A stretch of DNA of 64,000 bases from a virus. The stretch is taken from the IMG/VR virus record IMGVR_UViG_3300034104_003784, positions 43,140-107,139 of that record. One strand, 5' to 3'. Shown here in pieces: positions 48,527 to 56,956 of this stretch. How positions within the stretch are numbered: the stretch's first letter is position 1; every line of letters starts with the position of its first letter. Made by a program: the position numbers and the translations under genes. The notes beneath the pieces are model-generated. The model saw only the letters and a list, made by a program, of their open reading frames with translations, ran no database searches and was not told the origin of the DNA.

Positions 48527-49546
48527 CTACAATTTTATGTTACCAACTGCTAGGTCATATGGTAGGTCATATCTTTTCTGTATATAATGCCATTTGGCAA
48601 TTTCTAATACAGATTTAAAATTACTTCTCCATTGTGACATAGATTCCTCAGACACTTGGAATGGGTAAACTAAATTGTATTTGTCAATTACAATGAAAGT
48701 TACTTGTATATTCCATTCATGTCTGTCTGGTACATCTTTCAAAAACTTTTCTGCAGCTAGTACAAAATATATAACAGCTTGTATCCAATATTTGTAGTAT
48801 TCCACAGCTTCAGGAAAATCCTGAATAGATTTACCAGTTGTTTTTAAATCATTGATAAAAATTGTTTTACTACTTTTATCAATAACTACATTGTCAAGAA
48901 ACCCATGAAGGCCAAAAGGTAATCTCTCATGATCCATTTTAATGTACAACTCTTGAAACACTTCAATGTGATCATCTTCCTCAGTTTTGTCTAACTGTAA
49001 TAAAGCTCTGATGTCTTTGTTACTTTTTAGTATCTCTACCTGTGCTTTGCAGCCATCCAAAGTAGGTTGATCTACTATTGTTTTATCTAAACTTGCTTTG
49101 AGGAATTCAAAATACTCCTTGTTCTCTTCAGTGAGAATCTTTTCCAATCTTTGAGCATCTGTTTTAAGTGCTTGATAAAGATTTGCTGTAAGTAGTTGTG
49201 TGAGTATATCTGGTGAGTAGTCCTCCAAAAGTAATGAATTATTTCCAATACTACAGTGAATTCTAAAAATATTATCAATAATTTTTCTTTGACTGTCTGT
49301 AGGAAATTTACCCGGCATGGTTATAAACTTGTCATTATATGCATCTGGTTCAAACAAGAGACAGTGTAGGACGCTCCCTCCTACGAGGTGAGCATCCTTA
49401 CTATCTTCTCTTTGGTTGAGCACATAATGATTGTAAAATAATGCAGGAGAATAAAGTAACTTATTCAACCCACTGTAGCTAAAGTAAAACTTCTGTTTGT
49501 AAAATCTCTCTAGTTCATCAGAACCACTCAAAGTCATCTGTGTCAT
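48527..49546 (-). CDS. PD-(D/E)XK nuclease, RecB/Cas4-like
   Basis: A 339-residue protein. An N-terminal GGSVLHCLLF helix (His61) is followed by HGFLDNVVID (Asp218), TIFINDLKTTGK (Asp233, Lys235) and YWIQAVIY (Gln256, Tyr260). This order, H-D-DxK-QxxxY, is the RecB/Cas4-type exonuclease core. In phages such enzymes resect or degrade DNA for recombination together with a RecA-like annealing factor, and a Sak4-like ATPase is encoded at 56,957-57,676. Its first 29 bases overlap the end of the preceding gene. There is no four-Cys iron-sulfur signature of Cas4. Confidence 0.8.
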   Translation of the reverse strand: MTQMTLSGSDELERFYKQKFYFSYSGLNKLLYSPALFYNHYVLNQREDSKDAHLVGGSVLHCLLFEPDAYNDKFITMPGKFPTDSQRKIIDNIFRIHCSIGNNSLLLEDYSPDILTQLLTANLYQALKTDAQRLEKILTEENKEYFEFLKASLDKTIVDQPTLDGCKAQVEILKSNKDIRALLQLDKTEEDDHIEVFQELYIKMDHERLPFGLHGFLDNVVIDKSSKTIFINDLKTTGKSIQDFPEAVEYYKYWIQAVIYFVLAAEKFLKDVPDRHEWNIQVTFIVIDKYNLVYPFQVSEESMSQWRSNFKSVLEIAKWHYIQKRYDLPYDLAVGNIKL

Positions 49547-50891
49547 TTGTCTCTTCTGTTTGATTGTTATTTAATTCTTCTTCAGGGTCCTCAGGAATTT
49601 CATTTAACTCAGATTCGGAAACATTTTCTGACTGTTCTAATTCTATTAACTCTGACTTAAGTTCATTTCTCTCAATTCTTTCAAATGCAGTTTCTATGTC
49701 ATCATCAGAGAAATCAAGGTCACTTTCAACCCCTTCAACCCCTGAAGCAACCCCCGCAACCCCTGGCACTGAATTTAGGTCCTCTAAATTAGCATGTAAT
49801 TCAACAACCTCTTCTTCAACTTGACCCTCTGGTACAAAGTCTTCTAGTTTGTTATATACATAGTTTGCATTCAACAAAGCAAGAGTTTCTTCATTAACTG
49901 TCACGGATTTTACTTTAAAGAAATCAGTACTACCATGCTTCTCAATTTCATGAGCATACCTGTCCATGATTACATTTATTTTCTCTGTATCAAGAACACC
50001 CTTGTCAATTAGAGATTTCATAATATCATCTATCTTTGTACTCATGTAACTATCTTTATTTAGATATCCTAGCAAAGACTTAAAGTTAACATGCTTTTTA
50101 GTATGACAGTTGTACATTGCACCAGAATACTCTTTAAATAATAACTCTAAATAGAGTAAGCTATCTATGTAGTTAGAATTAGCCATAATCTCCATTGCCA
50201 AGATATGATTGTCATTATCTGAGCTCTTAAACATGTCAGATAATTGATCAAACATTACTGAATCTATGATAACTGCATCTGCACCATTAATATGTTTAAG
50301 TAATGCAGCCTCTGTTAAAATAGTAGTATTTAATACTTTAGGAAAATATTCAGCATAGTTATTACTTACTTGATAAAAAGTATTAGAACTTCTCAATTCC
50401 ATAGTTACTTCTGGAATTTTCATAGCTTCAGTAAATACTTTTTCATTTCTAATTTCACTAGAAGAACCATAATCCATATAAACTCTGTCCTCAGTATAAA
50501 ATTCAAGTGCTGTATCTACATTCTCTACATAATAATCATCCATTTTGTCTCTAACAGTTTCATAAACCTGTCTAAACATTTCTGTAGGCATGCTGTATAA
50601 CCATTTTGTGTCACACATCTTATGAACTGTTGCAGTACCTGCAAATATATGTGTTGCATCATTTATATCTCTGACAGATTTAATACCATATTGTATAGTT
50701 AAATCTTTTAGTTTTACCCTAGGAATATTCACTCCTGGTAAAAAATATAATTTGTCTCCTTTTGTAGGGACATAATCTCCATTGGATACTTGTAAATCAG
50801 CCATTGAATCAGGAGAACCAAAAAGTGGTTCAACATTCATCTTGACCTCATCTGAAACTGCTTCAATGTCAAAAAACAAATAATTTTTCAT
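49518..50891 (-). CDS. Conserved replication-block protein with acidic C-terminal tail
   Basis: A 457-residue protein starting MKNYLFFDIEAVSDEV. The DIE near the N-terminus recalls the DxE of DEDD exonucleases, but the other exonuclease motifs are not evident. Residues near 225-275 contain LSDMFKSSDNDNHILAMEIM, a motif shared with two small proteins in this block. The last 110 residues are disordered-looking and acidic and end in NDTDDFEWF, an SSB-like tip. The nuclease gene overlaps its end by 29 bases, suggesting coupled translation and possibly a working partnership. Function unknown. Confidence 0.6.
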   Translation of the reverse strand: MKNYLFFDIEAVSDEVKMNVEPLFGSPDSMADLQVSNGDYVPTKGDKLYFLPGVNIPRVKLKDLTIQYGIKSVRDINDATHIFAGTATVHKMCDTKWLYSMPTEMFRQVYETVRDKMDDYYVENVDTALEFYTEDRVYMDYGSSSEIRNEKVFTEAMKIPEVTMELRSSNTFYQVSNNYAEYFPKVLNTTILTEAALLKHINGADAVIIDSVMFDQLSDMFKSSDNDNHILAMEIMANSNYIDSLLYLELLFKEYSGAMYNCHTKKHVNFKSLLGYLNKDSYMSTKIDDIMKSLIDKGVLDTEKINVIMDRYAHEIEKHGSTDFFKVKSVTVNEETLALLNANYVYNKLEDFVPEGQVEEEVVELHANLEDLNSVPGVAGVASGVEGVESDLDFSDDDIETAFERIERNELKSELIELEQSENVSESELNEIPEDPEEELNNNQTEETNDTDDFEWF

Positions 50892-50907
50892 TGTCTTAAG
50901 TTTAATA

Positions 50908-50928
50908 AGGGGAGTTTTACCTCCCCCT
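50908..50928 (-). terminator. GC-rich hairpin in the leader of the 457-residue gene
   Basis: AGGGGAG pairs with CTCCCCCT (one extra C) around a 6-base loop. On the minus strand it ends 17 bases before the ATG at 50,891 and is followed by UUAUUAAACUU, a poor U tract. It may act on translation or RNA stability rather than as a terminator. Confidence 0.5.
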
Positions 50929-50961
50929 ATGTTTGTTTTTAATTATAAGTATGTTAAATTA

Positions 50962-50978
50962 AAAGGGGAAAACCCTTT
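50962..50978 (-). terminator. Terminator-like hairpin after the AAA+ gene
   Basis: AAAGGG pairs with CCCTTT around a 5-base loop. On the minus strand it is followed by UUAAUUUAA. It lies ten bases beyond the AAA+ ATPase stop. The stem is short, so termination is probably partial. Confidence 0.5.
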
Positions 50979-50987
50979 ATGTTTCAA

Positions 50988-52157
50988 TTACTTGACAGCC
51001 ATCTTCACCACGTCTGAATTCATCATCAACTGACTAAACTTAACTTTATTACCGTTAACAATCTCTTTGACCATGTAATATCTAAGGTCATTAGTAAATG
51101 CTTCACAGTCAGTAGTAAGTTTAGCTATCCTATCAATGATTGGTTTACCTACTGCTCCTTTGTCAGCTAAAGTAAGAGAATAGTTAATCACCCTGGTAGC
51201 AATAACACTAGATATATCAGCACGGAAATCATCATCCTTACCAACTGCATTGGTTAGAGAGTTCATTACATACTGCTCATCTTTAGTTAGAATATCTGCA
51301 GGACTAATTATTCTATCAAGTTTGTTATTGATGAACATAGTAAACATTGAACTAAAATCTACACCAACAGAACCCTCACCAATCATTTGGATCAATGGAA
51401 GATTATCTTCAAACTTAGGTACAGAACTAATAGCATTGAAGAAAGTAGTAATAGATCTTGGATTAACTCTTTGAGTTACCAACTCTGGGTGCATCAACAT
51501 AAAGTTAATACATCTACCATCTATGTTTGCTTTCTCTGCCCATTTAGCCCATACATCAGCATCATATTTCAACTCAACAGAGATAAATCTAGTCTTCTGA
51601 GCAACATCTAAAGAAGTTACATTATAATCACCATTGTCTGGATTAGTAGTCAAGATAACATGCCAATTCTTTGGTAACTTCCAAGAAACATATTCTTGTC
51701 TATCTAAGATTTCCATGGTAGCCTGCATAAATCTTGCATCAGCTCTTGTATAATCATCAAGAATTAAGAAACCACCTTCTCCTTTACCCTGAATCCACTC
51801 AGGAGCAGCATGTGACATTCTCTTGCCCACAACTTTGAATTTATTTGCAGTAGCTGCAGCTATCTGAGATTCATTAATCCAACCTTCTTTACCTTCTGCA
51901 TTTCTAATTTGAAATTCTTTTACAGGAAACCCAACCAAGTCACCTAATTCTTCTAACTGAGATAAATTCAGCTTTACAACATCCATTTGTAATTCTTTAC
52001 CCAACTGCATGATAGCAGAAGTTTTACCCAAACCAGCATCACCTTCAATATTAATAGCCACAGGAACTTTTCCTTCAGACTGAATGTGTTGGTTATTTTT
52101 AACCATGTGCTTAATAAAACTCTTTAACTCTTCAACATTTAATTGTACTTGACTCAT
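50988..52157 (-). CDS. MoxR-type AAA+ ATPase
   Basis: A 389-residue protein with Walker A GDAGLGKT (39-46), Walker B GGFLILDDYTRAD near residue 130 and a sensor-like VILTTNPDNGDY segment. The layout is that of MoxR-family AAA+ proteins, which act as chaperone-like remodellers with a VWA-domain partner that they deliver or activate. The expected partner is the gene immediately before it in transcription order, ten bases away. Such MoxR-VWA pairs occur in bacteria and some phages; the phage target is unknown. It probably works in the host cytoplasm during assembly or replication. Confidence 0.8.
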   Translation of the reverse strand: MSQVQLNVEELKSFIKHMVKNNQHIQSEGKVPVAINIEGDAGLGKTSAIMQLGKELQMDVVKLNLSQLEELGDLVGFPVKEFQIRNAEGKEGWINESQIAAATANKFKVVGKRMSHAAPEWIQGKGEGGFLILDDYTRADARFMQATMEILDRQEYVSWKLPKNWHVILTTNPDNGDYNVTSLDVAQKTRFISVELKYDADVWAKWAEKANIDGRCINFMLMHPELVTQRVNPRSITTFFNAISSVPKFEDNLPLIQMIGEGSVGVDFSSMFTMFINNKLDRIISPADILTKDEQYVMNSLTNAVGKDDDFRADISSVIATRVINYSLTLADKGAVGKPIIDRIAKLTTDCEAFTNDLRYYMVKEIVNGNKVKFSQLMMNSDVVKMAVK

Positions 52158-52167
52158 ACTCTTTTTT

Positions 52168-53349
52168 TTATAGTTCTAATTTAATTACTTTTCCTGGTAA
52201 ACTGTCATTCATATGGGATCTTTCTGACAAGACCCATAGAACATTTCCTTTAGGTCTTACACTTGTCCAACATTCACCGTCAGTAAAATACACCAGGCTT
52301 GTATATTTCTTTTGGTTTTCATTAAAGTACTCTAGGACAGGATCAAACTCAGTCCCACCTCTTCCAAATGCACTCATCTCAAATTTACCTTTGTAAGGTT
52401 CAATTGATCTGATATTTGTATCACACTGTATTACAGTTACATCAACACCACATTTATAAATATGGTAAATTTCACTCATAAACTCTTTAAGTTCTGAATC
52501 ACTTACAGAACCTGAAGTATCTATGGCTAACAACATATGTTGTCTCATTTTTACTTTAAGACCCGGATTAGCATCAAACCTTCTATTCTCTTTTCTTCTG
52601 ATCTTCTTAGTAAATACTTTGGTACTAACACCAGTAAATCTCCTAATGAATCCTCTCCAGTCAAACTTAGGTTTAACAATCTCTTCAATTTTGATCAATC
52701 CTTCTATCTCCCCAGGAATATTACCTTTCTTCTTTTCTGTCTGCTCTTTAGCATCAGAAAGAACCTTTTGTAACTGTTTCTCTATAAGTTTCTGTTCTGC
52801 CTCTGTAAGATCTTCAAAGTCTTCCCAAGTACTATGATCAGGTATGTCACCATTCTCTATATCCTCAAGAAGTTTATCCATATTGGAGTCTCCACAAGTA
52901 CCATTCTTATCTTTTTCATCCTGAAGTTGATTCAGTTTGTCATAATAATACCTAGCACCGGCCTTTCTATCTAGTTCTATATCAGTATAGTTATCTATAT
53001 CAATACCACCTTCCGGTAGATACTGTTTACTTATATACTGATTTATCTCCATATCCATTGCTACATTAGCTAGTTTCTTGTTAGAAAACTTAAAGAATGT
53101 AGTAAGATGTCCAAAAGCAATATGTAGTAACTCATGCTTCAATAATCCATATCTGTGGTCTTCACTAAGACTTTCCCAGAACTCTGGATTAATAGTAAGC
53201 TGATAATTAATTCCATTCTTGCTCACACCAGCTGTAGGAACTCTTTTACTGTCCCATAGCTTATTCAACATAATGAGAAAGAACCCATAATAGGGCTCTT
53301 TCAACATTAGTTCTTTACCTGTTTTACTTAGACTCTGTTGTTTGTCCAT
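52168..53349 (-). CDS. VWA domain protein with metallopeptidase-like N-terminus (DUF2201-type)
   Basis: A 393-residue protein. The N-terminal part has HELLHIAFGH (His72, Glu73, His76, His81), a zincin motif. The C-terminal part has LLAIDTSGSVSDSEL near residue 275, the MIDAS DxSGS of a von Willebrand A domain, and ends in a Ser/Lys/Leu tail. This two-part layout is that of DUF2201-type proteins usually encoded beside a MoxR ATPase, as here. I infer a metal-dependent adaptor or peptidase loaded by the ATPase. Its first 26 bases overlap the preceding gene, so the set is likely co-translated. Peptidase activity is not proven. Confidence 0.82.
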   Translation of the reverse strand: MDKQQSLSKTGKELMLKEPYYGFFLIMLNKLWDSKRVPTAGVSKNGINYQLTINPEFWESLSEDHRYGLLKHELLHIAFGHLTTFFKFSNKKLANVAMDMEINQYISKQYLPEGGIDIDNYTDIELDRKAGARYYYDKLNQLQDEKDKNGTCGDSNMDKLLEDIENGDIPDHSTWEDFEDLTEAEQKLIEKQLQKVLSDAKEQTEKKKGNIPGEIEGLIKIEEIVKPKFDWRGFIRRFTGVSTKVFTKKIRRKENRRFDANPGLKVKMRQHMLLAIDTSGSVSDSELKEFMSEIYHIYKCGVDVTVIQCDTNIRSIEPYKGKFEMSAFGRGGTEFDPVLEYFNENQKKYTSLVYFTDGECWTSVRPKGNVLWVLSERSHMNDSLPGKVIKLEL

Positions 53350-53734
53350 TGTCTTTTAGTTTAATGTTTATTTCAAAACTATCTGTTGGGTACCCAATTT
53401 GCTCCAACATACTTGTCATATCCCTAATAAAGAATTCCATAAATAGCTCTACTGAAGTCTTAGAACCCTTCTGAGCTGTAATAAGACTAAGAGTTCTTGG
53501 ACTACTAAGATTACTTTCTCCAACTATACTCACTAATTTGCTGTGTATTTTCTTCCCAGCCTCAGACCAGTCAGACTTTGGTACACCAGAAAACTTGTAC
53601 ATTACAAGTAACTCTCCTATGTATTTATTTACATCAACATTCTTCAATGCCTGAAATGCTACAATATGATTCTCTTTATCAGAGGATTGTAACATGTTTA
53701 ATAAATTTCTTGTTTCTTCTTTGTCAAAAATCAT
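53324..53734 (-). CDS. Small helical protein with SSDxxNHIVA motif
   Basis: A 136-residue helical protein starting MIFDKEETRNLLNMLQSSDKEN. This segment resembles one in the 457-residue protein (DMFKSSDNDNHILA) and one in the 134-residue protein at 61,848-62,252 (AMFLSSDDDNAYLTA). I associate such motifs with HEAT-like helical hairpins in Bacteroidota proteins. The gene sits upstream of, and overlaps, the VWA gene. It may be an interaction module for the MoxR-VWA machine, but this is inference. Confidence 0.55.
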   Translation of the reverse strand: MIFDKEETRNLLNMLQSSDKENHIVAFQALKNVDVNKYIGELLVMYKFSGVPKSDWSEAGKKIHSKLVSIVGESNLSSPRTLSLITAQKGSKTSVELFMEFFIRDMTSMLEQIGYPTDSFEINIKLKDNGQTTESK

Positions 53735-53745
53735 TAGTCTTCAAT

Positions 53746-54033
53746 TTAATAATTTATCAATAGTCTTTTAATTAAACCTACAGCACTTACTTTATGAAAT
53801 AAATGAGCAAGTCCTCTTAAATCATTAATAGTTAAACAGTTTATATTTAAACTTACAGTTTCTCCAATATCCGGAGCTGATAATAACTTTATCATATAGT
53901 TGTTATCAATACCATAATCCTTAGTCAGAAATAATATTATATCTGGATAAAAAGCATGGTTATATTTTTGATTTTTTACATCAGAACATTTCCAGTCATT
54001 TTCTAACAAACTTTCATGTGTTATTTTTTCCAT
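53746..54033 (-). CDS. Small hypothetical protein, 95 residues
   Basis: The product starts MEKITHESLLENDWKCSDVK and contains PDIILFLTKDYGIDNNYMIKL and NINCLTINDLRGLAHLFHKV. The start pattern (LLENDW followed by short beta segments) is common in small Bacteroidota phage proteins and is seen loosely in the 89-residue protein at 62,249-62,518. Its ATG overlaps the preceding stop as ATGA. No function assigned. Confidence 0.55.
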   Translation of the reverse strand: MEKITHESLLENDWKCSDVKNQKYNHAFYPDIILFLTKDYGIDNNYMIKLLSAPDIGETVSLNINCLTINDLRGLAHLFHKVSAVGLIKRLLINY

Positions 54034-54380
54034 CAGTCTTCAATTTTTAAAGTTTTAATTGCCCATTTCTCAGGTTTACCACTTGCAATCATATCTACCC
54101 ATTCCTTTGCAGTAGGGATATAGTTGTTGCAATCCTCTTTGACATGTTGTTCTCCTACATATCTTACATATACATCTTTACCGTCAGAGTTGGTAATAGT
54201 CATACCAAATCTTTGTTCACATTCAAATATACCCTCACTGTGGTGTCTGAATATTCTATGCATACTGTGTCCAATCCATCCTTTAGTTTCATCAAACCAT
54301 TTATGGATTTCTAAATAATCTACAGGAGATCCTCCAAACTTTTTAGCTGAGGATTTTGCATGTTGCCAAGGATGTGCCAT
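54033..54380 (-). CDS. DUF6915-like protein
   Basis: A 115-residue protein with the pattern MAHPWQHAKSSAKKFGG, DYLEIHKWFDETK, HRIFRHHSEGI and GEQHVKEDCNNYIPT. These His/Trp-rich blocks match what I recall of DUF6915, a small domain spread widely in phages and mobile elements with no known function. Several His (His3, His7, His27 and the RHH pair) could bind a metal. It overlaps the neighbouring genes on both sides (ATGA and TAATG), so it is part of a coupled cassette of small accessory genes. Confidence 0.6.
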   Translation of the reverse strand: MAHPWQHAKSSAKKFGGSPVDYLEIHKWFDETKGWIGHSMHRIFRHHSEGIFECEQRFGMTITNSDGKDVYVRYVGEQHVKEDCNNYIPTAKEWVDMIASGKPEKWAIKTLKIED

Positions 54381-54787
54381 TAGTCTTCTTCTGTTTTACT
54401 TAATAAATCTCCATCATGAAAGAAATCTTCAGTCTCAGTGATTCTTACATGATTATTAATAATATATTTTCCTGAAGGAACACATATACATAAATCTCCA
54501 AAACCACCTTCATTATTCCACCAGTCTTCTATATCATTAAGAAGTTTTTCATCAGCAAATGATTCAATTTGGTAATAAAGATTTCCATCAATACTTGCTA
54601 AGTTAGATTCAGTTTCCCAGTCTTCAACTTTATCATTTACATCTTCTGGAGTTTCACAATGTTCTCTTGTAACACCTATCCATTCTATGGCACCTGAGTC
54701 TCCTCCACCATCATATTTTACTTTAACACCTGTAATACCTAAATCAGCCAACTTAAATAAGAGGCTTGTCAATTCTACTTCAGTCAT
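54380..54787 (-). CDS. DUF6878-like acidic protein
   Basis: A 135-residue acidic protein with GVKVKYDGGGDSGAIEWI near residues 20-37 and WWNNEGGFGDLCICVPSG near the middle-to-end. The YDGGGDSG block resembles DUF6878, a small domain of unknown function in mobile DNA. There is no membrane segment and no clear catalytic set, although the Gly/Asp clusters could bind a cation. The stop overlaps the next ATG. The family name is remembered from motif pattern and is moderately certain. Confidence 0.5.
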   Translation of the reverse strand: MTEVELTSLLFKLADLGITGVKVKYDGGGDSGAIEWIGVTREHCETPEDVNDKVEDWETESNLASIDGNLYYQIESFADEKLLNDIEDWWNNEGGFGDLCICVPSGKYIINNHVRITETEDFFHDGDLLSKTEED

Positions 54788-54789
54788 AA

Positions 54790-55215
54790 TTATTTAATTT
54801 TGTAAAACCTACCTAATATATTTCCATTTAGGTATTCTTCTTTTTCAAGAACCTCTCTAAGAAATTGAAACTTAGTCTCATAATATGTTAGTTCCATTTT
54901 AGAAAAGCATATCTTGACCATATACCTTTTGATTGGTATTTTATTCTTGTGAGCTTCTTTAAGAACTTCATTACTACTGTAATAGTTTTGGTAACTGGGT
55001 TTAGAAACAGTCTCATATTTTTTGTTTCTTTTGTCTGTCATTTTAGCAACAGCCTTTTTACCAAACTTCTTCTTTGTAACTGAATAAAAGTTCTTTTTAC
55101 CTACATATCTTATAGACTTTCCATCAATAATAGCTTCCATCTCATACACAAATCCTACCGCACCTTCTGGAATCATGCCATCATTAAAAGGTCTTCCTTG
55201 ATATAACCAACTCAT
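54790..55215 (-). CDS. SegE-like GIY-YIG endonuclease-fold protein
   Basis: A 141-residue protein. GFVYEMEAIIDGKSIRYVGKKNFYS has the spacing of a GIY-YIG core in the SegE-like variant (GFVY...YVGKK). Further blocks are YQNYYSSNEVLKEA and LTYYETKFQFLREVL, with a conserved-looking NGNILGRFYK end. Single-domain members are common in phages; some are homing nucleases, others may do repair or have lost activity. It overlaps the primase gene as ATGA, so it is a fixed member of the operon rather than an obvious insertion. Confidence 0.65.
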   Translation of the reverse strand: MSWLYQGRPFNDGMIPEGAVGFVYEMEAIIDGKSIRYVGKKNFYSVTKKKFGKKAVAKMTDKRNKKYETVSKPSYQNYYSSNEVLKEAHKNKIPIKRYMVKICFSKMELTYYETKFQFLREVLEKEEYLNGNILGRFYKIK

Positions 55216-56192
55216 AATGCTTGTTTTAATAAAGGTAGTAATACTTTTCTTACAGCATCTACACCATGGAGTTTTAATGAATCAGATAAATCTTTCTCCA
55301 TAGGGAGATTGATTGATTCTACTCCATAAGTTTTCTTATATTTTTCTGCAGACATTTTACCTGGATCATCATTGTCAAATAAAACAAACACCTTCTTATA
55401 ATGCTTAATTGCTTTTTGCATATAATTAGGATGAATCATTGAATTTTCACTGTCTGGAGCAATTGATTCAGCATCAGTGATTTTTAGCTTTGTAAATGCC
55501 ATCAAATCTTTTAATGATGAAGTAATTATAAGAAATTTCTTATCTCCTCTAAGTTGCTCACTACCTTGGACATAATCTTGAACTTTAATAAACTTATTAT
55601 CTTTTATCTTAGGCTGATATATTTTATACAAGGTTCCGTCTTTTTTAAAATAACCATAGATATAGTTATTTGAAATTCTCATAGTACTTTGTATTCCTAA
55701 ATTATCTTCTTTTGCCATTTCATAAAATGATAACGGAGCTACATTATAAAACTCAAGCATTTTTGATCCAATTCCAAAACCACTCCAATAATTTTGATCT
55801 AAGTTATTCCAATGTCTAATCTCATAATCAAAAACTCTGAATTTACTATGTGGTTTTATGCTTACAATAGGAGGTGGCTCATGAGTTTTTATATAGTCAT
55901 TATAATCATCAATAATTTTAAAAGAGGCTCTATTCCTTTCAGGAAGATTAAATAAGTTTTTTACAAGATCTAATGCATCACCACCATGTCCGGAGGAAAA
56001 ATCCTTATACTTGTAAGTGTTCTTATTATCTACATAGATATACATAGACGGTACTTTATCAGAACTATTAAAAATAGATTTGATCTTGAGACTCTGTCCA
56101 GTAAGTTTTTCAGTAAGACCCAGATAAAACTCAAAAACCCATTCTTTGGGTATATCTTCTAATCTGGCTATTAAGTTTTTAGTAGATAGCAT
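55212..56192 (-). CDS. DnaG-type primase-like protein with Toprim fold and altered active site
   Basis: A 326-residue protein. Residues 35-80 (FNSSDKVPSMYIY, YKYKDFSSGHGGDALDLV) resemble the CHC2 N-terminal fold but lack its zinc-binding Cys/His. Residues 218-285 form the Toprim core: FLIITSSLKDLMAF replaces the usual TEGxxD element with Ser-Ser, while VLFDNDDPG (Asp273, Asp275) keeps the DxD pair. The usual catalytic Glu therefore appears absent, so the protein may prime poorly, use another residue, or serve a structural role. Operon position between the SSB-like and accessory genes supports a replication role. A hairpin lies 15 bases upstream of the ATG. Confidence 0.75.
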   Translation of the reverse strand: MLSTKNLIARLEDIPKEWVFEFYLGLTEKLTGQSLKIKSIFNSSDKVPSMYIYVDNKNTYKYKDFSSGHGGDALDLVKNLFNLPERNRASFKIIDDYNDYIKTHEPPPIVSIKPHSKFRVFDYEIRHWNNLDQNYWSGFGIGSKMLEFYNVAPLSFYEMAKEDNLGIQSTMRISNNYIYGYFKKDGTLYKIYQPKIKDNKFIKVQDYVQGSEQLRGDKKFLIITSSLKDLMAFTKLKITDAESIAPDSENSMIHPNYMQKAIKHYKKVFVLFDNDDPGKMSAEKYKKTYGVESINLPMEKDLSDSLKLHGVDAVRKVLLPLLKQAL

Positions 56193-56207
56193 CTCTATAA
56201 AATAAAA

Positions 56208-56232
56208 ATAGGGGGAACTGAATTCCCCCTAT
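56208..56232 (-). terminator. Terminator hairpin between the SSB-like and primase genes
   Basis: A perfect 10-bp stem (ATAGGGGGAA / TTCCCCCTAT) with a 5-base loop. On the minus strand it is followed by UUUUAUUUUAUAG. It lies 14 bases beyond the SSB-like stop and only 15 bases before the primase start codon. Confidence 0.8.
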
Positions 56233-56246
56233 TATTGTTACAATAA

Positions 56247-56936
56247 CTAGTCTAGGTTGAAATCAGTAGAAAGATTACTTGGAGATGAAAAATCATCATC
56301 ATCACCAAATTTATTTACATCCTTAACTTCTAATTTTTTAAGATGCTTAGTTTCATCATAAGGAATAACTTTACCGCCTTCAACTTCACCAAAACTATAT
56401 TTTTTATTTTCTGCTTTAGGAAGCCACATGTCATAGTTAGTATAGTCATTCTTGTTAAGATATTCTTTACCTGCTACACAAAATTCAAGATACTTATCTT
56501 TGAATGGAGCATTTTTGCTAAATGCTACAACAAAATCTTCAATAGTTTCATGTTGACCATCTTGCTCAATAAACCAATCATTTATTCCAAGAGTTTTAGA
56601 CAAACTCTGTAGAAAAATTAGAATTGATCTATCTCTCTGAATTTTAATACCAGACTTAGTTTCACCATCTGAATATGCATACTGACTTGCTTTGATTCTA
56701 CCTATTTGACCGGCATAGTGACCAGCTTCTGGATTGTCTTTATCTAACATAAATCCTTCAAAACCTTCTATTGGTTCAGTTTCTACATGAAGAATCAAAT
56801 GTTTAGCTCCTTCAATAAATCTAAAATCTTCTAGCTCTATGCTATTAATTTTTAATACATGATTGCCTGGAGCAATTGTTTTTGGTAAAGATGAGCTGCT
56901 ACTTCCTGCACCCAAATCTGTTGTACTTAATCCCAT
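56247..56936 (-). CDS. Putative single-stranded DNA-binding protein
   Basis: A 229-residue protein: a Ser-rich N-terminus, a beta-rich core (NHVLKINSIELEDF, HLILHVETEPI, DRSILIFLQSL) and an acidic C-terminus (FGDDDDFSSPSNLSTDFNLD). The core and acidic tail fit an OB-fold SSB of the DUF669-like kind often placed next to Sak4-type recombinases, as here (20 bases from the ATPase gene). I do not see a definitive OB motif, so the assignment rests on layout and context. A strong hairpin after the gene could give it its own transcript end, as expected for an abundant protein. Confidence 0.5.
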   Translation of the reverse strand: MGLSTTDLGAGSSSSSLPKTIAPGNHVLKINSIELEDFRFIEGAKHLILHVETEPIEGFEGFMLDKDNPEAGHYAGQIGRIKASQYAYSDGETKSGIKIQRDRSILIFLQSLSKTLGINDWFIEQDGQHETIEDFVVAFSKNAPFKDKYLEFCVAGKEYLNKNDYTNYDMWLPKAENKKYSFGEVEGGKVIPYDETKHLKKLEVKDVNKFGDDDDFSSPSNLSTDFNLD

Positions 56937-56956
56937 TGTTTTTTATTTTTTAATTA

